A DNA stretch of 64,000 nt from an uncultured Prevotellaceae bacterium (GTDB lineage Bacteria > Bacteroidota > Bacteroidia > Bacteroidales > Bacteroidaceae): NCBI GenBank assembly GCA_900315455.1, contig OMZE01000019.1, positions 1 through 64,000 of the forward strand, read 5' to 3'. The notes beneath the pieces are model-generated. The model searched no databases. It was not told the DNA's origin and saw only the letters and a program-made list of their open reading frames with translations. Below, one piece after another: positions 33,577 through 41,649 of this stretch; the stretch's first letter is position 1, and each line of letters starts with the position of its first letter. The translations under genes were made by a program, and so were the position numbers.

Positions 33577-34944
33577 CTATCTCAGCGTCTCCACGATACG
33601 TGCCAACTGGTTGGGGATACGAATCTGCTGCGGACATTTCGAAAGACATTCCTCGCAGTCCTGGCAACGGTGTGCCCATGTCGCCTCGTCGGGCAAGGCA
33701 CGGCGGTACCCCTCAACGAACTGTTGCTGACGCTGGGCGTAGTCGGCTGCACTCTTATCGGGCAACGGAATAACCTTCTTCCCCACGGCATCGTTGTAAT
33801 AGGCGAAGTTGCCGGGGATGTTGACGCCAAACGGACATGGCATGCAATACTCACAAGTGGTACAGGGGATGGTCGGCACGCCAGCCACCTTGTCGGCGAT
33901 GGTTGCCATCAGCGCATTCTCCGCCTCGGTGCAAGGGTCGAGCGGCGAGAAAGTGGCCACGTTCTCCACCACATGCTCCATCTTGTTCATGCCACTCAGA
34001 GTAGTGAGGATATTGGGGTGCGACCCTACCCATCTGAAAGCCCACCGTGCGGCACTGTCGTCGGGGCGTATGGCCTGGAGTTGAGCCATCACCTCTGCAT
34101 CAACCCTCGACAGCGCACCACCACGAAGGGGTTCCATCACTACGCACTGCACGCCGGTTTTCTCACACTTGTCGTAGAGGTATTCAGCATCGGCATCATG
34201 GCGTCGACCACCACGAATGGAAGCGTGGCGCCAGTCGAGGAAGTTCATCTGTATCTGCACAAAGTCCCAGTGGTAGTCGTCCTGATGGTCGAGCAACCAG
34301 TCGAAGGCACTCACATCACCATGGTAGGAGAAGCCCAGGTGCTTTATGCGCCCAGCCTTCCGCTCAGCGAGGAGGAAATCGAGGAGCCCGTTGTTGATGA
34401 AGCGGCTCTCGAGGTTGTCCACTCCCCCGCCGCCGATGCTGTGGAGAAGGTAGTAGTCGATATGGTCTACTTTCAGTCGCTGGAACGAGGTGTAGTACAT
34501 CTCCTTGGCTTTATCGATATCCCACGCGGCGGGGTTCTGGTTCGACATCTTCGTTGCCACGAAGAATTTCTCACGAGGATGGCGTGCAAGGGCGTTGCCG
34601 GTGAGCACCTCCGACCTACCGCCCATATACATCGGCGCGGTGTCGAAGTAATTGACGCCATGCTCGATGGCATAGTCCACCATCTTGTTCACCTCTTCCT
34701 GGTCGTTGGGCAGGCGCATCATGCCGAAGCCCAGCAACGAAATCTGCTCGCCTGAGCCATGCTGCACCCGATAGGTCATACGCACAGGCTCATCATTTGT
34801 CTTCGGGGCGGATTTCCAACCCAGAGGACTAGCGAGGGCACCAAACGGTTCAAGGGCCATCAGGGCCACTGCCGACCCAGCTCCCACTCCCAGCCGTCGG
34901 AGAAATTCCCGACGCCCCATATCAGTGTCTTTTCTTTTTTCCAT
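33577..34944 (-). CDS. Tat-exported aldo/keto reductase with C-terminal ferredoxin-type cysteines
   Basis: A 455-residue protein; the start at MEKRKDTDMGRREFLRRLG was chosen because upstream codons run into promoter repeats. It has a twin-arginine motif (RREFLRR) followed by a hydrophobic h-region ending in ALAS. The aldo/keto reductase barrel follows (MMRLPNDQEEVNKMVDYAIEHGVNYFDTAPMYMGGRSE with catalytic Asp/Tyr; KFFVATKMSN; DYYLLHSIG). Near the C-terminus are CxxCxxCxxxC (Cys361, 364, 367, 371) and CxxCxxCxxxC (Cys427, 430, 433, 437), suited to two [4Fe-4S] clusters. Tat export is consistent with a cofactor-loaded, folded protein. Physiological substrate unknown. It is driven by an array of repeated promoters. 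Confidence 0.88.
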   Translation of the reverse strand: MEKRKDTDMGRREFLRRLGVGAGSAVALMALEPFGALASPLGWKSAPKTNDEPVRMTYRVQHGSGEQISLLGFGMMRLPNDQEEVNKMVDYAIEHGVNYFDTAPMYMGGRSEVLTGNALARHPREKFFVATKMSNQNPAAWDIDKAKEMYYTSFQRLKVDHIDYYLLHSIGGGGVDNLESRFINNGLLDFLLAERKAGRIKHLGFSYHGDVSAFDWLLDHQDDYHWDFVQIQMNFLDWRHASIRGGRRHDADAEYLYDKCEKTGVQCVVMEPLRGGALSRVDAEVMAQLQAIRPDDSAARWAFRWVGSHPNILTTLSGMNKMEHVVENVATFSPLDPCTEAENALMATIADKVAGVPTIPCTTCEYCMPCPFGVNIPGNFAYYNDAVGKKVIPLPDKSAADYAQRQQQFVEGYRRALPDEATWAHRCQDCEECLSKCPQQIRIPNQLARIVETLR

Positions 34945-34986
34945 ATTCGTGATAATATTGATGTTGTTCTCCAAGTGAATTGTGCG

Positions 34987-35017
34987 CAAATATAGTGAAA
35001 GCCGAAGACAATACAAA
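34987..35017 (-). promoter_or_regulatory. Promoter in 91-bp repeat copy 1
   Basis: Minus strand TTTG (35014-35017), 19 bases, TATATTTG (34987-34994). Exact consensus; nearest to the aldo/keto reductase start (43 bases). Confidence 0.75.
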
Positions 35018-35077
35018 ACAAAAGACGGAGTATTTGTTTTCATTGTTGAGGCGCATCCTATATTCACCACGCAGTGG

Positions 35078-35108
35078 CAAATATAGTGAAAGCCGAAGAC
35101 AACACAAA
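35078..35108 (-). promoter_or_regulatory. Promoter in 91-bp repeat copy 2
   Basis: Same elements as copy 1: TTTG at 35105-35108, 19-base spacer, TATATTTG at 35078-35085. Confidence 0.7.
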
Positions 35109-35168
35109 ACAAAAGACGGAGTATTTGTTTTCATTGTTGAGGCGCATCCTATATTCACCACACAGTGG

Positions 35169-35199
35169 CAAATATAGTGAAAGCCGAAGACAATGCAAA
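35169..35199 (-). promoter_or_regulatory. Promoter in 91-bp repeat copy 3
   Basis: TTTG at 35196-35199, 19-base spacer, TATATTTG at 35169-35176. Confidence 0.7.
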
Positions 35200-35259
35200 A
35201 CAAAAGACGGAGTTTTTGTTTTCATTGTTGAGGCGCATCCTATATTCACCACACAGTGG

Positions 35260-35291
35260 CAAATATACCTTTTTTTCTGATATTCTCCAAA
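35260..35291 (-). promoter_or_regulatory. Distal promoter at the edge of the repeat array
   Basis: TATATTTG (35260-35267) from the partial fourth copy pairs with TTTG at 35288-35291 (20-base spacer) in unique sequence. It may be the ancestral promoter from which the array was duplicated. Confidence 0.6.
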
Positions 35292-35320
35292 TTAATGTCG
35301 AAGCCATTACGAAAAATGCG

Positions 35321-35328
35321 TATATTTG
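35321..35328 (+). promoter_or_regulatory. -7 box upstream of the calcium ATPase gene
   Basis: TATATTTG on the plus strand, 53 bases before the ATG. No clear -33 element. Confidence 0.45.
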
Positions 35329-35380
35329 CAGTCAAAAACAAAGAGATTGCCGGATAACGGTCCGCCAACACCTCATATTC

Positions 35381-38284
35381 ATGACAAATCAAAAACAGCA
35401 TTACACCGGCTTATCCGATGCACAGGTGCTCGAAAGCCGGGCAAAGTATGGGAAGAATATCCTTACCCCCCCCAAGAAGGACTCTCTGCTCAAACTTTTC
35501 TTCAGCAAGTTCGAAGACCCTCTGATTACCATCCTGATGGTTGTCGGTGTATTTGCCATTGGCGTGTCGTGCTATGAATACTGGGGGCTCCATGAGGATT
35601 TCAAGGTGTTCTTCGAGCCTATCGGCATCTTCGTGGCTATCCTCCTCGCCACAGGCCTCGGTTTCTATTTTGAACTGAAAGCCCAGAAGGAGTTCACTGT
35701 GCTCAACCAGGAAAATGACCATGAAATGGTGGCTGTCATCCGTAACGGCAACGTGACTGAAGTGCCGAAATGCGATGTCGTCGTAGGTGATATCCTAGTG
35801 TTGCAGACAGGACAGGAAATCCCTGCCGATGCACTGCTACTCGAAGCACTGAGCATGATTGTGGATGAGTCGTCACTCACGGGAGAACCCGCCCATCCCA
35901 AATCAGCAGAACCCAAGCAAGAGGAGGAAAGCACCTATCCCTGCAACCACATTTACCGTGGCACCCAAATCTTGGAAGGCCATGGATATGCCGAGGTTTT
36001 GGCCGTTGGTGACAAGACAGAGAACGGCAGAATTATGCAGTCGCTTATGGGAGTGGACATCGACAAAGAAGAAAAGGAAACCGCTCTCGAAGGACTGGAC
36101 GACATGCAGAAACGGGCTATTCGCCTGCAAGAAAAAAACAAGGTAACACGAAAAGTCAAGACCCCTCTCGACGAACAACTTGCCGTTCTGAGCAAGTTGA
36201 TTACCAACCTCAGTTATATCTTCGCCGGGGCTATTATTGTGGCTAAACTCTTGGTATATTTCAAATGGCATTGGCTCGCCTGGCTGTTGACAATTCCTAC
36301 TGCCATTTTTTTCTGGTTGGTCATCAAGAAATTCGACCAATATAGCAAATGGAAATGCCTGGCATGTATCGTGGGATTCTTTGTCGTTTTCATAGCGATG
36401 GCCATTTGTCTTCACGTTTTTACTCATGAGAAAGAACTGTCTCACCTGCTCGCCTATGCCTTGGAAACCATCATGATAGCCGTGGCACTGGTGGTGGTGG
36501 CGGTGCCAGAGGGTTTGCCAATGGCTGTGTCGCTATCGCTCGCCAACTCCATGCGGAAGATGCTGAAGACCAACAACCTCGTACGCAAGATGCATGCCTG
36601 CGAAACAATGGGTGCCACAACGGTCATCTGCACCGACAAGACGGGCACACTCACGCAGAACCAGATGCAGGTGAAAGAATGCTCGATAGATAAAGGCCCT
36701 CTCTTTTTTGAGGGCATCGCCGTCAACTCCACGGCATCCCTCGACCTGACAGCAGAGAAGCCACGGGTCATCGGCAATCCCACGGAAGGAGCCCTTCTGC
36801 TCTGGCTCGCTGCCAACGGACAAGAATACAGGAAACTAAGGCTCGATGCCAAGCGTCTGGAAGAAATCCCCTTCTCTGCTGAACGCAAATACATGGTTTC
36901 ACTTGTAGAGTCGGGCGTGATGAAAGGAAAGAAGATATTGTATGTGAAGGGTGCCCCGGAAATCATTATGCCACTTTGCAAGTATGTCTCCGAAAACCAC
37001 TCCTGGCCAGAATATATGCGGAAACTGAACGAGTATCAGCAAAAAGCCATGCGCACACTGGGCTTTGCCTACCAGATGGTGGAAGAGGGACAGCCGACCA
37101 TCGAAGACGGGCGGCTCGTGGCCAAAGACCTCGTGTTCGCAGGCGTCGTGGGTATTGAAGACCCCATCCGCGACGATGTGAAGGATGCCGTGGAGCAATG
37201 CCTTCATGCCGGTATCGATGTGAAAATCGTGACCGGCGACACCCCCGACACCGCCCGGGAGATAGGACGGCAGATTGGCATATGGGATGACTCTTGCACA
37301 GAGAAGAACATCATCGACGGACGGTCGTTTGCAGCACTTTCAGAAAAAGAACTGCTCGAACGCGTCAACGACCTGAAGATTATCGCCCGTGCCCGGCCAA
37401 TGGACAAGAAACGCCTGGTGGAGGCCCTGCAAGCGAAAAACCAGGTAGTGGCAGTGACAGGCGACGGCACTAACGACGCCCCAGCATTGAACGCCGCCCA
37501 TGTGGGACTGTCGATGGGTTCGGGGACGAGCGTGGCGAAGGAAGCCAGCGACATCACCATCATCGACAACTCCTTCGCGAGCATCGCCAGAGCCGTGAAA
37601 TGGGGACGCTCACTCTTCCAGAACATTCAGCGGTTCCTCCTCTACCAACTCACAGTGAATGTGGCGGCATGCCTGCTCGTGCTCTTCGGGGCGTTCATGG
37701 GGACAGAGTCGCCCCTAACAGTGACACAGATGCTGTGGGTGAACCTCATCATGGACACCTTTGCGGCTTTCGCCCTCTCTGCACTGCCACCTTCCGACAA
37801 GGTGATGGCCGACAAGCCCCGCAACCGCAATGCTTTCATCCTCGACAAGATGATGATTAACAACATCATGGGTGTGGGACTGTTTTTCTTCATCCTGCTA
37901 CTAGCATTACTTTATATCTTCCAGCATACCGACGTGCACCAACTGACCGACCTCCTGCCCCTCTCGCTTGAGGAGAAGAACCATCTCACGCCCTATGAAC
38001 TTACCTTGCTCTTCACCATATTCGTGATGACCCACTTCTGGTATTTATTCAACGCAAGGGCATTCAAGACCGGTGGAAGCGGACTGGACCTGAAAGGCTG
38101 CGACAGTTTCCTCACCATTGTCTTCATCATCCTCATTGGCCAGATTGCCATCGTGCAGTTGCCCATCCTCAACAGTTTCTTCAACGTGGTGCCATTGACG
38201 CTCTCCGATTGGGGCATCATCATTGGCTTGTCTGCACTGGTAGTGGTAGTACGTGAACTGTTCGCCTTGGCGAAACGGCATTGA
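35381..38284 (+). CDS. PMCA-type calcium-translocating P-type ATPase
   Basis: A 967-residue P2-type ATPase, started at MTNQKQHYTGLSDAQVL; the longer upstream frame only reads through the 91-bp repeats. Seen in order: a cation-ATPase N-domain, an actuator with SSLTGEPAHP, the membrane motif VVAVPEGLPMAVSLSLA (PEGLP as in PMCA/SERCA pumps), the phosphorylation site CTDKTGTLTQN (Asp419), the nucleotide-binding KGAPEI, and the hinge VTGDGTNDAPALNAAHVG. A C-terminal cation ATPase domain with several TMs follows. It exports Ca2+ (or possibly Mn2+) from the cytoplasm. It is divergent from the aldo/keto reductase. The serpin gene follows 58 bases later and could share its transcript. Confidence 0.93.
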   Translation: MTNQKQHYTGLSDAQVLESRAKYGKNILTPPKKDSLLKLFFSKFEDPLITILMVVGVFAIGVSCYEYWGLHEDFKVFFEPIGIFVAILLATGLGFYFELKAQKEFTVLNQENDHEMVAVIRNGNVTEVPKCDVVVGDILVLQTGQEIPADALLLEALSMIVDESSLTGEPAHPKSAEPKQEEESTYPCNHIYRGTQILEGHGYAEVLAVGDKTENGRIMQSLMGVDIDKEEKETALEGLDDMQKRAIRLQEKNKVTRKVKTPLDEQLAVLSKLITNLSYIFAGAIIVAKLLVYFKWHWLAWLLTIPTAIFFWLVIKKFDQYSKWKCLACIVGFFVVFIAMAICLHVFTHEKELSHLLAYALETIMIAVALVVVAVPEGLPMAVSLSLANSMRKMLKTNNLVRKMHACETMGATTVICTDKTGTLTQNQMQVKECSIDKGPLFFEGIAVNSTASLDLTAEKPRVIGNPTEGALLLWLAANGQEYRKLRLDAKRLEEIPFSAERKYMVSLVESGVMKGKKILYVKGAPEIIMPLCKYVSENHSWPEYMRKLNEYQQKAMRTLGFAYQMVEEGQPTIEDGRLVAKDLVFAGVVGIEDPIRDDVKDAVEQCLHAGIDVKIVTGDTPDTAREIGRQIGIWDDSCTEKNIIDGRSFAALSEKELLERVNDLKIIARARPMDKKRLVEALQAKNQVVAVTGDGTNDAPALNAAHVGLSMGSGTSVAKEASDITIIDNSFASIARAVKWGRSLFQNIQRFLLYQLTVNVAACLLVLFGAFMGTESPLTVTQMLWVNLIMDTFAAFALSALPPSDKVMADKPRNRNAFILDKMMINNIMGVGLFFFILLLALLYIFQHTDVHQLTDLLPLSLEEKNHLTPYELTLLFTIFVMTHFWYLFNARAFKTGGSGLDLKGCDSFLTIVFIILIGQIAIVQLPILNSFFNVVPLTLSDWGIIIGLSALVVVVRELFALAKRH

Positions 38285-38342
38285 TATTTCATTTTAGCCC
38301 TTAGACACAGAGGAAATAATCATTTTTAGAAAGGAGGACATC

Positions 38343-39626
38343 ATGAATAAGGCAATAAAGATAATGACAATGATGGTGATGAGCAGCATGATGCTGTCGT
38401 GCTCGCTATCCAAATCAAAGTCATTGGTTAGCATGCTGCCGGAATCCAAGCCCATGCGACTGACGGAGCAACAGAAGGTCTTCGCCAACGACAACAACGG
38501 TTTCACGCTCAACTTCATGAAGACCGTGAACAACACCGACCGCAGCGGCAAGAGTTTCATCTACTCGCCACTGAGCATCACCTATGTGCTGGCCATGGTG
38601 AACGACGCCGCCACGGGAGCCACGGAAAAGGAGATAGAGCAAACACTGGGGTTCCACGAAGGAGGCATACAGGCTGTGAACGAATACTGCAAGAACCTGA
38701 TCAACAACCTACCGAAAGTGGACCAGAAAGTGCAGTTGAACATTGCCAATGCCATCTTCCTCAATCAGGACCACATACTGAAAGAGGAGTTCCGGCAAGA
38801 CATGCACGACTACTATGATGCCACGGCAGAAGCACTCGACTTCTCTTCGAAGAAAGCGGTTGGTGTCATCAACGGCTGGTGCGACAAGAAGACCAACGGC
38901 ATGATTCCCTCTATCCTCGAGAAGGTTGACCCCAATATGGTTTCATACCTACTCAATGCCATCTACTTTAAAGCCGACTGGACCAAGAAGTTCAACAAGA
39001 AGAACACAAAGACAGAGTTATTTGCCTGTGAGGGTGGCGGGAAAAAACTGCCGATGATGCAGCAGAAAGTGCTCATCAGATATGTAAAGAACAGCACTTA
39101 TGCCGCCATCGACATCCCCTATGGCAACGAACTGTGGAGCATGACGGTGTTGTTGCCAGAGGAGGGCAAGACCACTGATGATGTTATCAATCTGTTAGCA
39201 GAGACAGGATGGGCGGGCGACTATTCCCAGCATCCCATGAGAGGAGCCCAGACCTACGAAGTAGACCTGAAACTGCCGCGCTTTGAGACATCGTCGGACA
39301 CCGACAATCTCGACGGGTCGTTGATGGGCTTGTTGAAGAAGATGGGCATCACGCTGGTCTTTGAAGGCACCAATACCGAAATACCCAACATGTGCGACCA
39401 GCCCGCACACATCAACATGATTCGCCAGAAAGCCAAGATCAAGGTCAACGAAGATGGTTCGGAAGCCGCCGCCGTGACGGCATCGGGATTGCTTGGTGGA
39501 AGTGCTGCCGGAAGTCAGCGCACGATTCCCAAGGCCGATTTCCACGCCACCCGTCCCTTCGTCTACATCATCAACGAGCACTCCTCGGGCATCATTCTCT
39601 TTGTAGGGAAGTTTACGGGGATGTAA
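38343..39626 (+). CDS. Serpin family lipoprotein (serine protease inhibitor)
   Basis: A 427-residue protein with a lipoprotein signal (SSMMLSC, Cys20). The serpin fold is unmistakable: FIYSPLSITYVLAMVNDAATGATEKEI, NAIFLNQD, VNGWC-like segment VINGWCDKKTNGMI, LLNAIYFKADWTKKF, and the reactive-centre hinge VNEDGSEAAAVTAS followed by the variable loop and FHATRPFVYIINEHSSGIILFVGKF. The hinge has small residues (Ala-rich), as in inhibitory serpins. It is probably surface- or periplasm-anchored and traps serine or cysteine proteases, either of the host or its own; the C10 protease encoded ~2 kb downstream is one conceivable target. Confidence 0.93.
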   Translation: MNKAIKIMTMMVMSSMMLSCSLSKSKSLVSMLPESKPMRLTEQQKVFANDNNGFTLNFMKTVNNTDRSGKSFIYSPLSITYVLAMVNDAATGATEKEIEQTLGFHEGGIQAVNEYCKNLINNLPKVDQKVQLNIANAIFLNQDHILKEEFRQDMHDYYDATAEALDFSSKKAVGVINGWCDKKTNGMIPSILEKVDPNMVSYLLNAIYFKADWTKKFNKKNTKTELFACEGGGKKLPMMQQKVLIRYVKNSTYAAIDIPYGNELWSMTVLLPEEGKTTDDVINLLAETGWAGDYSQHPMRGAQTYEVDLKLPRFETSSDTDNLDGSLMGLLKKMGITLVFEGTNTEIPNMCDQPAHINMIRQKAKIKVNEDGSEAAAVTASGLLGGSAAGSQRTIPKADFHATRPFVYIINEHSSGIILFVGKFTGM

Positions 39627-39707
39627 CCCCACATCCTTAACCACCCAAGTCAACTATTTATCAAAAAACTCAATCTCCGCAAGTAAGGCACGCTAAAACC
39701 TCTCGCG

Positions 39708-40229
39708 TTATGGGCAGGTAGTGAGTGGATTGTCACATATCTTGTCGATAGGCATCCATCCGGTGTAACGGTTATCCGAAGTAATGACCTTTATCCATTC
39801 TCCTCGAATCTCAAGAGGGCGCAGTCCGACTTCAAATAAGTAGGAAGGTGCAACCTTCAACGGTTTGCCCTTTGGCGATGGTGTTTCACGTAAAACATTT
39901 TCATGGTCGCCTGCAATGCCAAACTGCAACACAGAGTAATGCACCCAATATCCTGTTTTCGAGCCGTTAAGTTGCACATATTCATCCTCTTCACCACCGT
40001 AGACATCAATAACAGGGTCTATCCTCCACCATTTATTCCTCACTTCGAGCAGTGACACCACATAGCCACCATCAATATCTGGAAGTTTCTTCACTATCTT
40101 GCCATTTGGCGCATTGCGAACGTTGGTTGGCGTACCGCTATTGTCACAGATATAAGCACTTGCACCTGTCTGCGCAGACACAGACATGACAACGAACAAT
40201 ATCAAACTTGTTATAATATACTTTTTCAT
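39708..40229 (-). CDS. Secreted SH3-like domain protein
   Basis: A 173-residue protein with a signal peptide (MKKYIITSLILFVVMSVSAQ). Residues ~25-70 resemble a bacterial SH3 domain (PTNVRNAPNGKIVKKL, where NVR-P-G is the usual opening); residues ~115-165 (VLRETPSPKGKPLKV...GEWIKVITSDNRYTGWMP) look like a second SH3-like unit ending in the typical GWxP. Bacterial SH3 domains bind cell-wall or glycan ligands. It is monocistronic with its own promoter and convergent with the serpin gene. Confidence 0.72.
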   Translation of the reverse strand: MKKYIITSLILFVVMSVSAQTGASAYICDNSGTPTNVRNAPNGKIVKKLPDIDGGYVVSLLEVRNKWWRIDPVIDVYGGEEDEYVQLNGSKTGYWVHYSVLQFGIAGDHENVLRETPSPKGKPLKVAPSYLFEVGLRPLEIRGEWIKVITSDNRYTGWMPIDKICDNPLTTCP

Positions 40230-40258
40230 ATCGGTTGGTTTTGATGTTTCTTACTGTG

Positions 40259-40290
40259 CAAATATAGAGACTACAAAGCAACTTTCCAAA
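40259..40290 (-). promoter_or_regulatory. Promoter of the SH3-like gene
   Basis: Minus strand TTTG (40287-40290), 20 bases, TATATTTG (40259-40266), 30 bases before the ATG. Confidence 0.65.
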
Positions 40291-40338
40291 TAAATTGTCA
40301 CAATTCTTGAAAAATCCATATAAAATCAGCCGGATTCC

Positions 40339-40368
40339 TTGCTTTTCCATTGCCTTTCACTATTTTTG
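40339..40368 (+). promoter_or_regulatory. Promoter of the EEP phosphoesterase gene
   Basis: TTG (40339-40341), 19 bases, TATTTTTG (40361-40368). Complete consensus. Confidence 0.65.
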
Positions 40369-40443
40369 CAACAGAGAAACAACGCAGCCTTAGACACTTG
40401 CAAAGAATGTGGCGGCAGCACATACCAATGACAAGACAACTAT

Positions 40444-41364
40444 ATGATGAAAAAACGCATACTGACACTCTGCCTGATGATAGGCCTCGTATCGGCCATC
40501 ACCGCACAAGAAATGCTTGTGGGCACTTATAACATCCGTATGAAAAACGACGGCGACTCGCTGAAAGGAGATTGTTGGGGGAAACGCTGTCAGGTCATCT
40601 GCGACCAGGTGAACTTCATGTCGCCCGCCATCTTCGGCACCCAGGAAGTGCTGCACGTGCAACTCCAAGACCTCCTCCACGGGTTGCACAACTATGACTA
40701 TATCGGTGTGGCACGCGACGACGGGAAGACCAAGGGCGAATATGCCGCCATCTTCTATGATAAGAGCCGCATACGACTGCTCGACCACGGTGACTTCTGG
40801 CTCAACGAGACCCCTGACCGTCCTGCTCTCGGCTGGGACGCTGCCTGCATCCGAATCTGCACCTGGGGGAAGTTCAAGGACCTTCGCTCAGGAAAGAAGT
40901 TCTATTTCTTCAACTTGCACATGGACCACGTGGGGCGTGTGGCACGTCGCGAGGCAGCACGCCTTGTAGTCAGCAAGATACGTGAGATAGCAGAGAAGCG
41001 GACCGTGGTGCTTACTGGGGATTTTAACGTCGACCAAACCGATGAAATCTACCGCATTTTCTCTGAGTCGGGCATCCTCTCCGACTCCTACACCATGGCC
41101 GACATCCGCTTTGCCGAGAACGGCACTTTCAATGCCTTCAAACCCCAGTTGAAAACTACCAGCCGCATTGACCACATCTTCGTCTCACCCAGCATGAAAG
41201 TGGATGCCTACGGAGTGCTTACCGATAGTTACTGGACCCCCGACCCCGACTCCGAAAATACCCAGAAGGCATCCGACGCACCACAAGAAATATCCTTCTC
41301 CACCTACACTCGCCGCAACCCCTCCGACCACTACCCCGTCATGGTGCGCATCAAGTGGCGTTAG
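40444..41364 (+). CDS. Secreted endonuclease/exonuclease/phosphatase (EEP) family protein
   Basis: A 306-residue protein with a signal peptide (LTLCLMIGLVSAITAQ). EEP-fold motifs are complete: TYNIRM (Asn), GTQEVL (catalytic Glu for metal), FNLHMDHVG (His), VLTGDFNVD (Asp, Asn), RIDHIFVS (Asp-His) and SDHYPVMVRI (terminal Asp-His). Secreted Bacteroidetes members act on phosphodiester or phosphoinositide-like substrates, but the true substrate is not known. It has its own promoter and is not in an obvious operon. Confidence 0.85.
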   Translation: MMKKRILTLCLMIGLVSAITAQEMLVGTYNIRMKNDGDSLKGDCWGKRCQVICDQVNFMSPAIFGTQEVLHVQLQDLLHGLHNYDYIGVARDDGKTKGEYAAIFYDKSRIRLLDHGDFWLNETPDRPALGWDAACIRICTWGKFKDLRSGKKFYFFNLHMDHVGRVARREAARLVVSKIREIAEKRTVVLTGDFNVDQTDEIYRIFSESGILSDSYTMADIRFAENGTFNAFKPQLKTTSRIDHIFVSPSMKVDAYGVLTDSYWTPDPDSENTQKASDAPQEISFSTYTRRNPSDHYPVMVRIKWR

Positions 41365-41493
41365 AAAAAAAACACCTTGATGAAACTCATGCACAAGCAG
41401 CCTATTCTATAAAATATTGTTAATAAATCAAAAAAATATTTATATCAAGTTGTCTTGCAAAGACCCAAGAAACTATTATCACATTATTAATTG

Positions 41494-41501
41494 TAATTTT
41501 G
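41494..41501 (+). promoter_or_regulatory. -7 box upstream of the C10 protease gene
   Basis: TAATTTTG, 149 bases before the ATG, no clear -33 element. The long leader contains a small hairpin (ATCGCA/TGCGAT, 41523-41537). Nothing else is recognisable in the 285 bases between genes. Confidence 0.4.
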
Positions 41502-41649
41502 CAGAACTGATTTGAAAAAAGAATCGCAGAATGCGATAATCCAAGACTATTAATAAAGGGGGAAATGACATTCTCCTGTCTCTTTACCACCCATAAAGTA
41601 AAGCATTTGGGTCACTTCATCACAATTCAACGGAATCATCAAAGCAAGT

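Larger units (their letters stand above)
34986..35267. repeat. Three tandem 91-bp direct repeats plus a partial fourth
   Basis: The unit starting GCAAATATAGTGAAAGCCG recurs at 34986, 35077 and 35168, with exactly 91 bases between copies and only a few substitutions; a fourth copy begins at 35259 and breaks off after GCAAATATA. It lies between the divergent aldo/keto reductase and calcium-ATPase genes. Each unit holds a complete minus-strand promoter. At each junction TATATTCACCA and TGGCAAATATA form an imperfect inverted repeat. ORFs spanning the array are artefacts of the repetition. Confidence 0.95.

Noticed and set aside
34986..35267. CRISPR array
   Set aside because: The 91-bp units are contiguous direct repeats without unique spacers, and no cas genes are present.
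34922..35280. Several short ORFs encoding near-identical peptides between the reductase and the calcium ATPase
   Set aside because: They only re-read the 91-bp repeat in different frames and lack starts, promoters or domains of their own.
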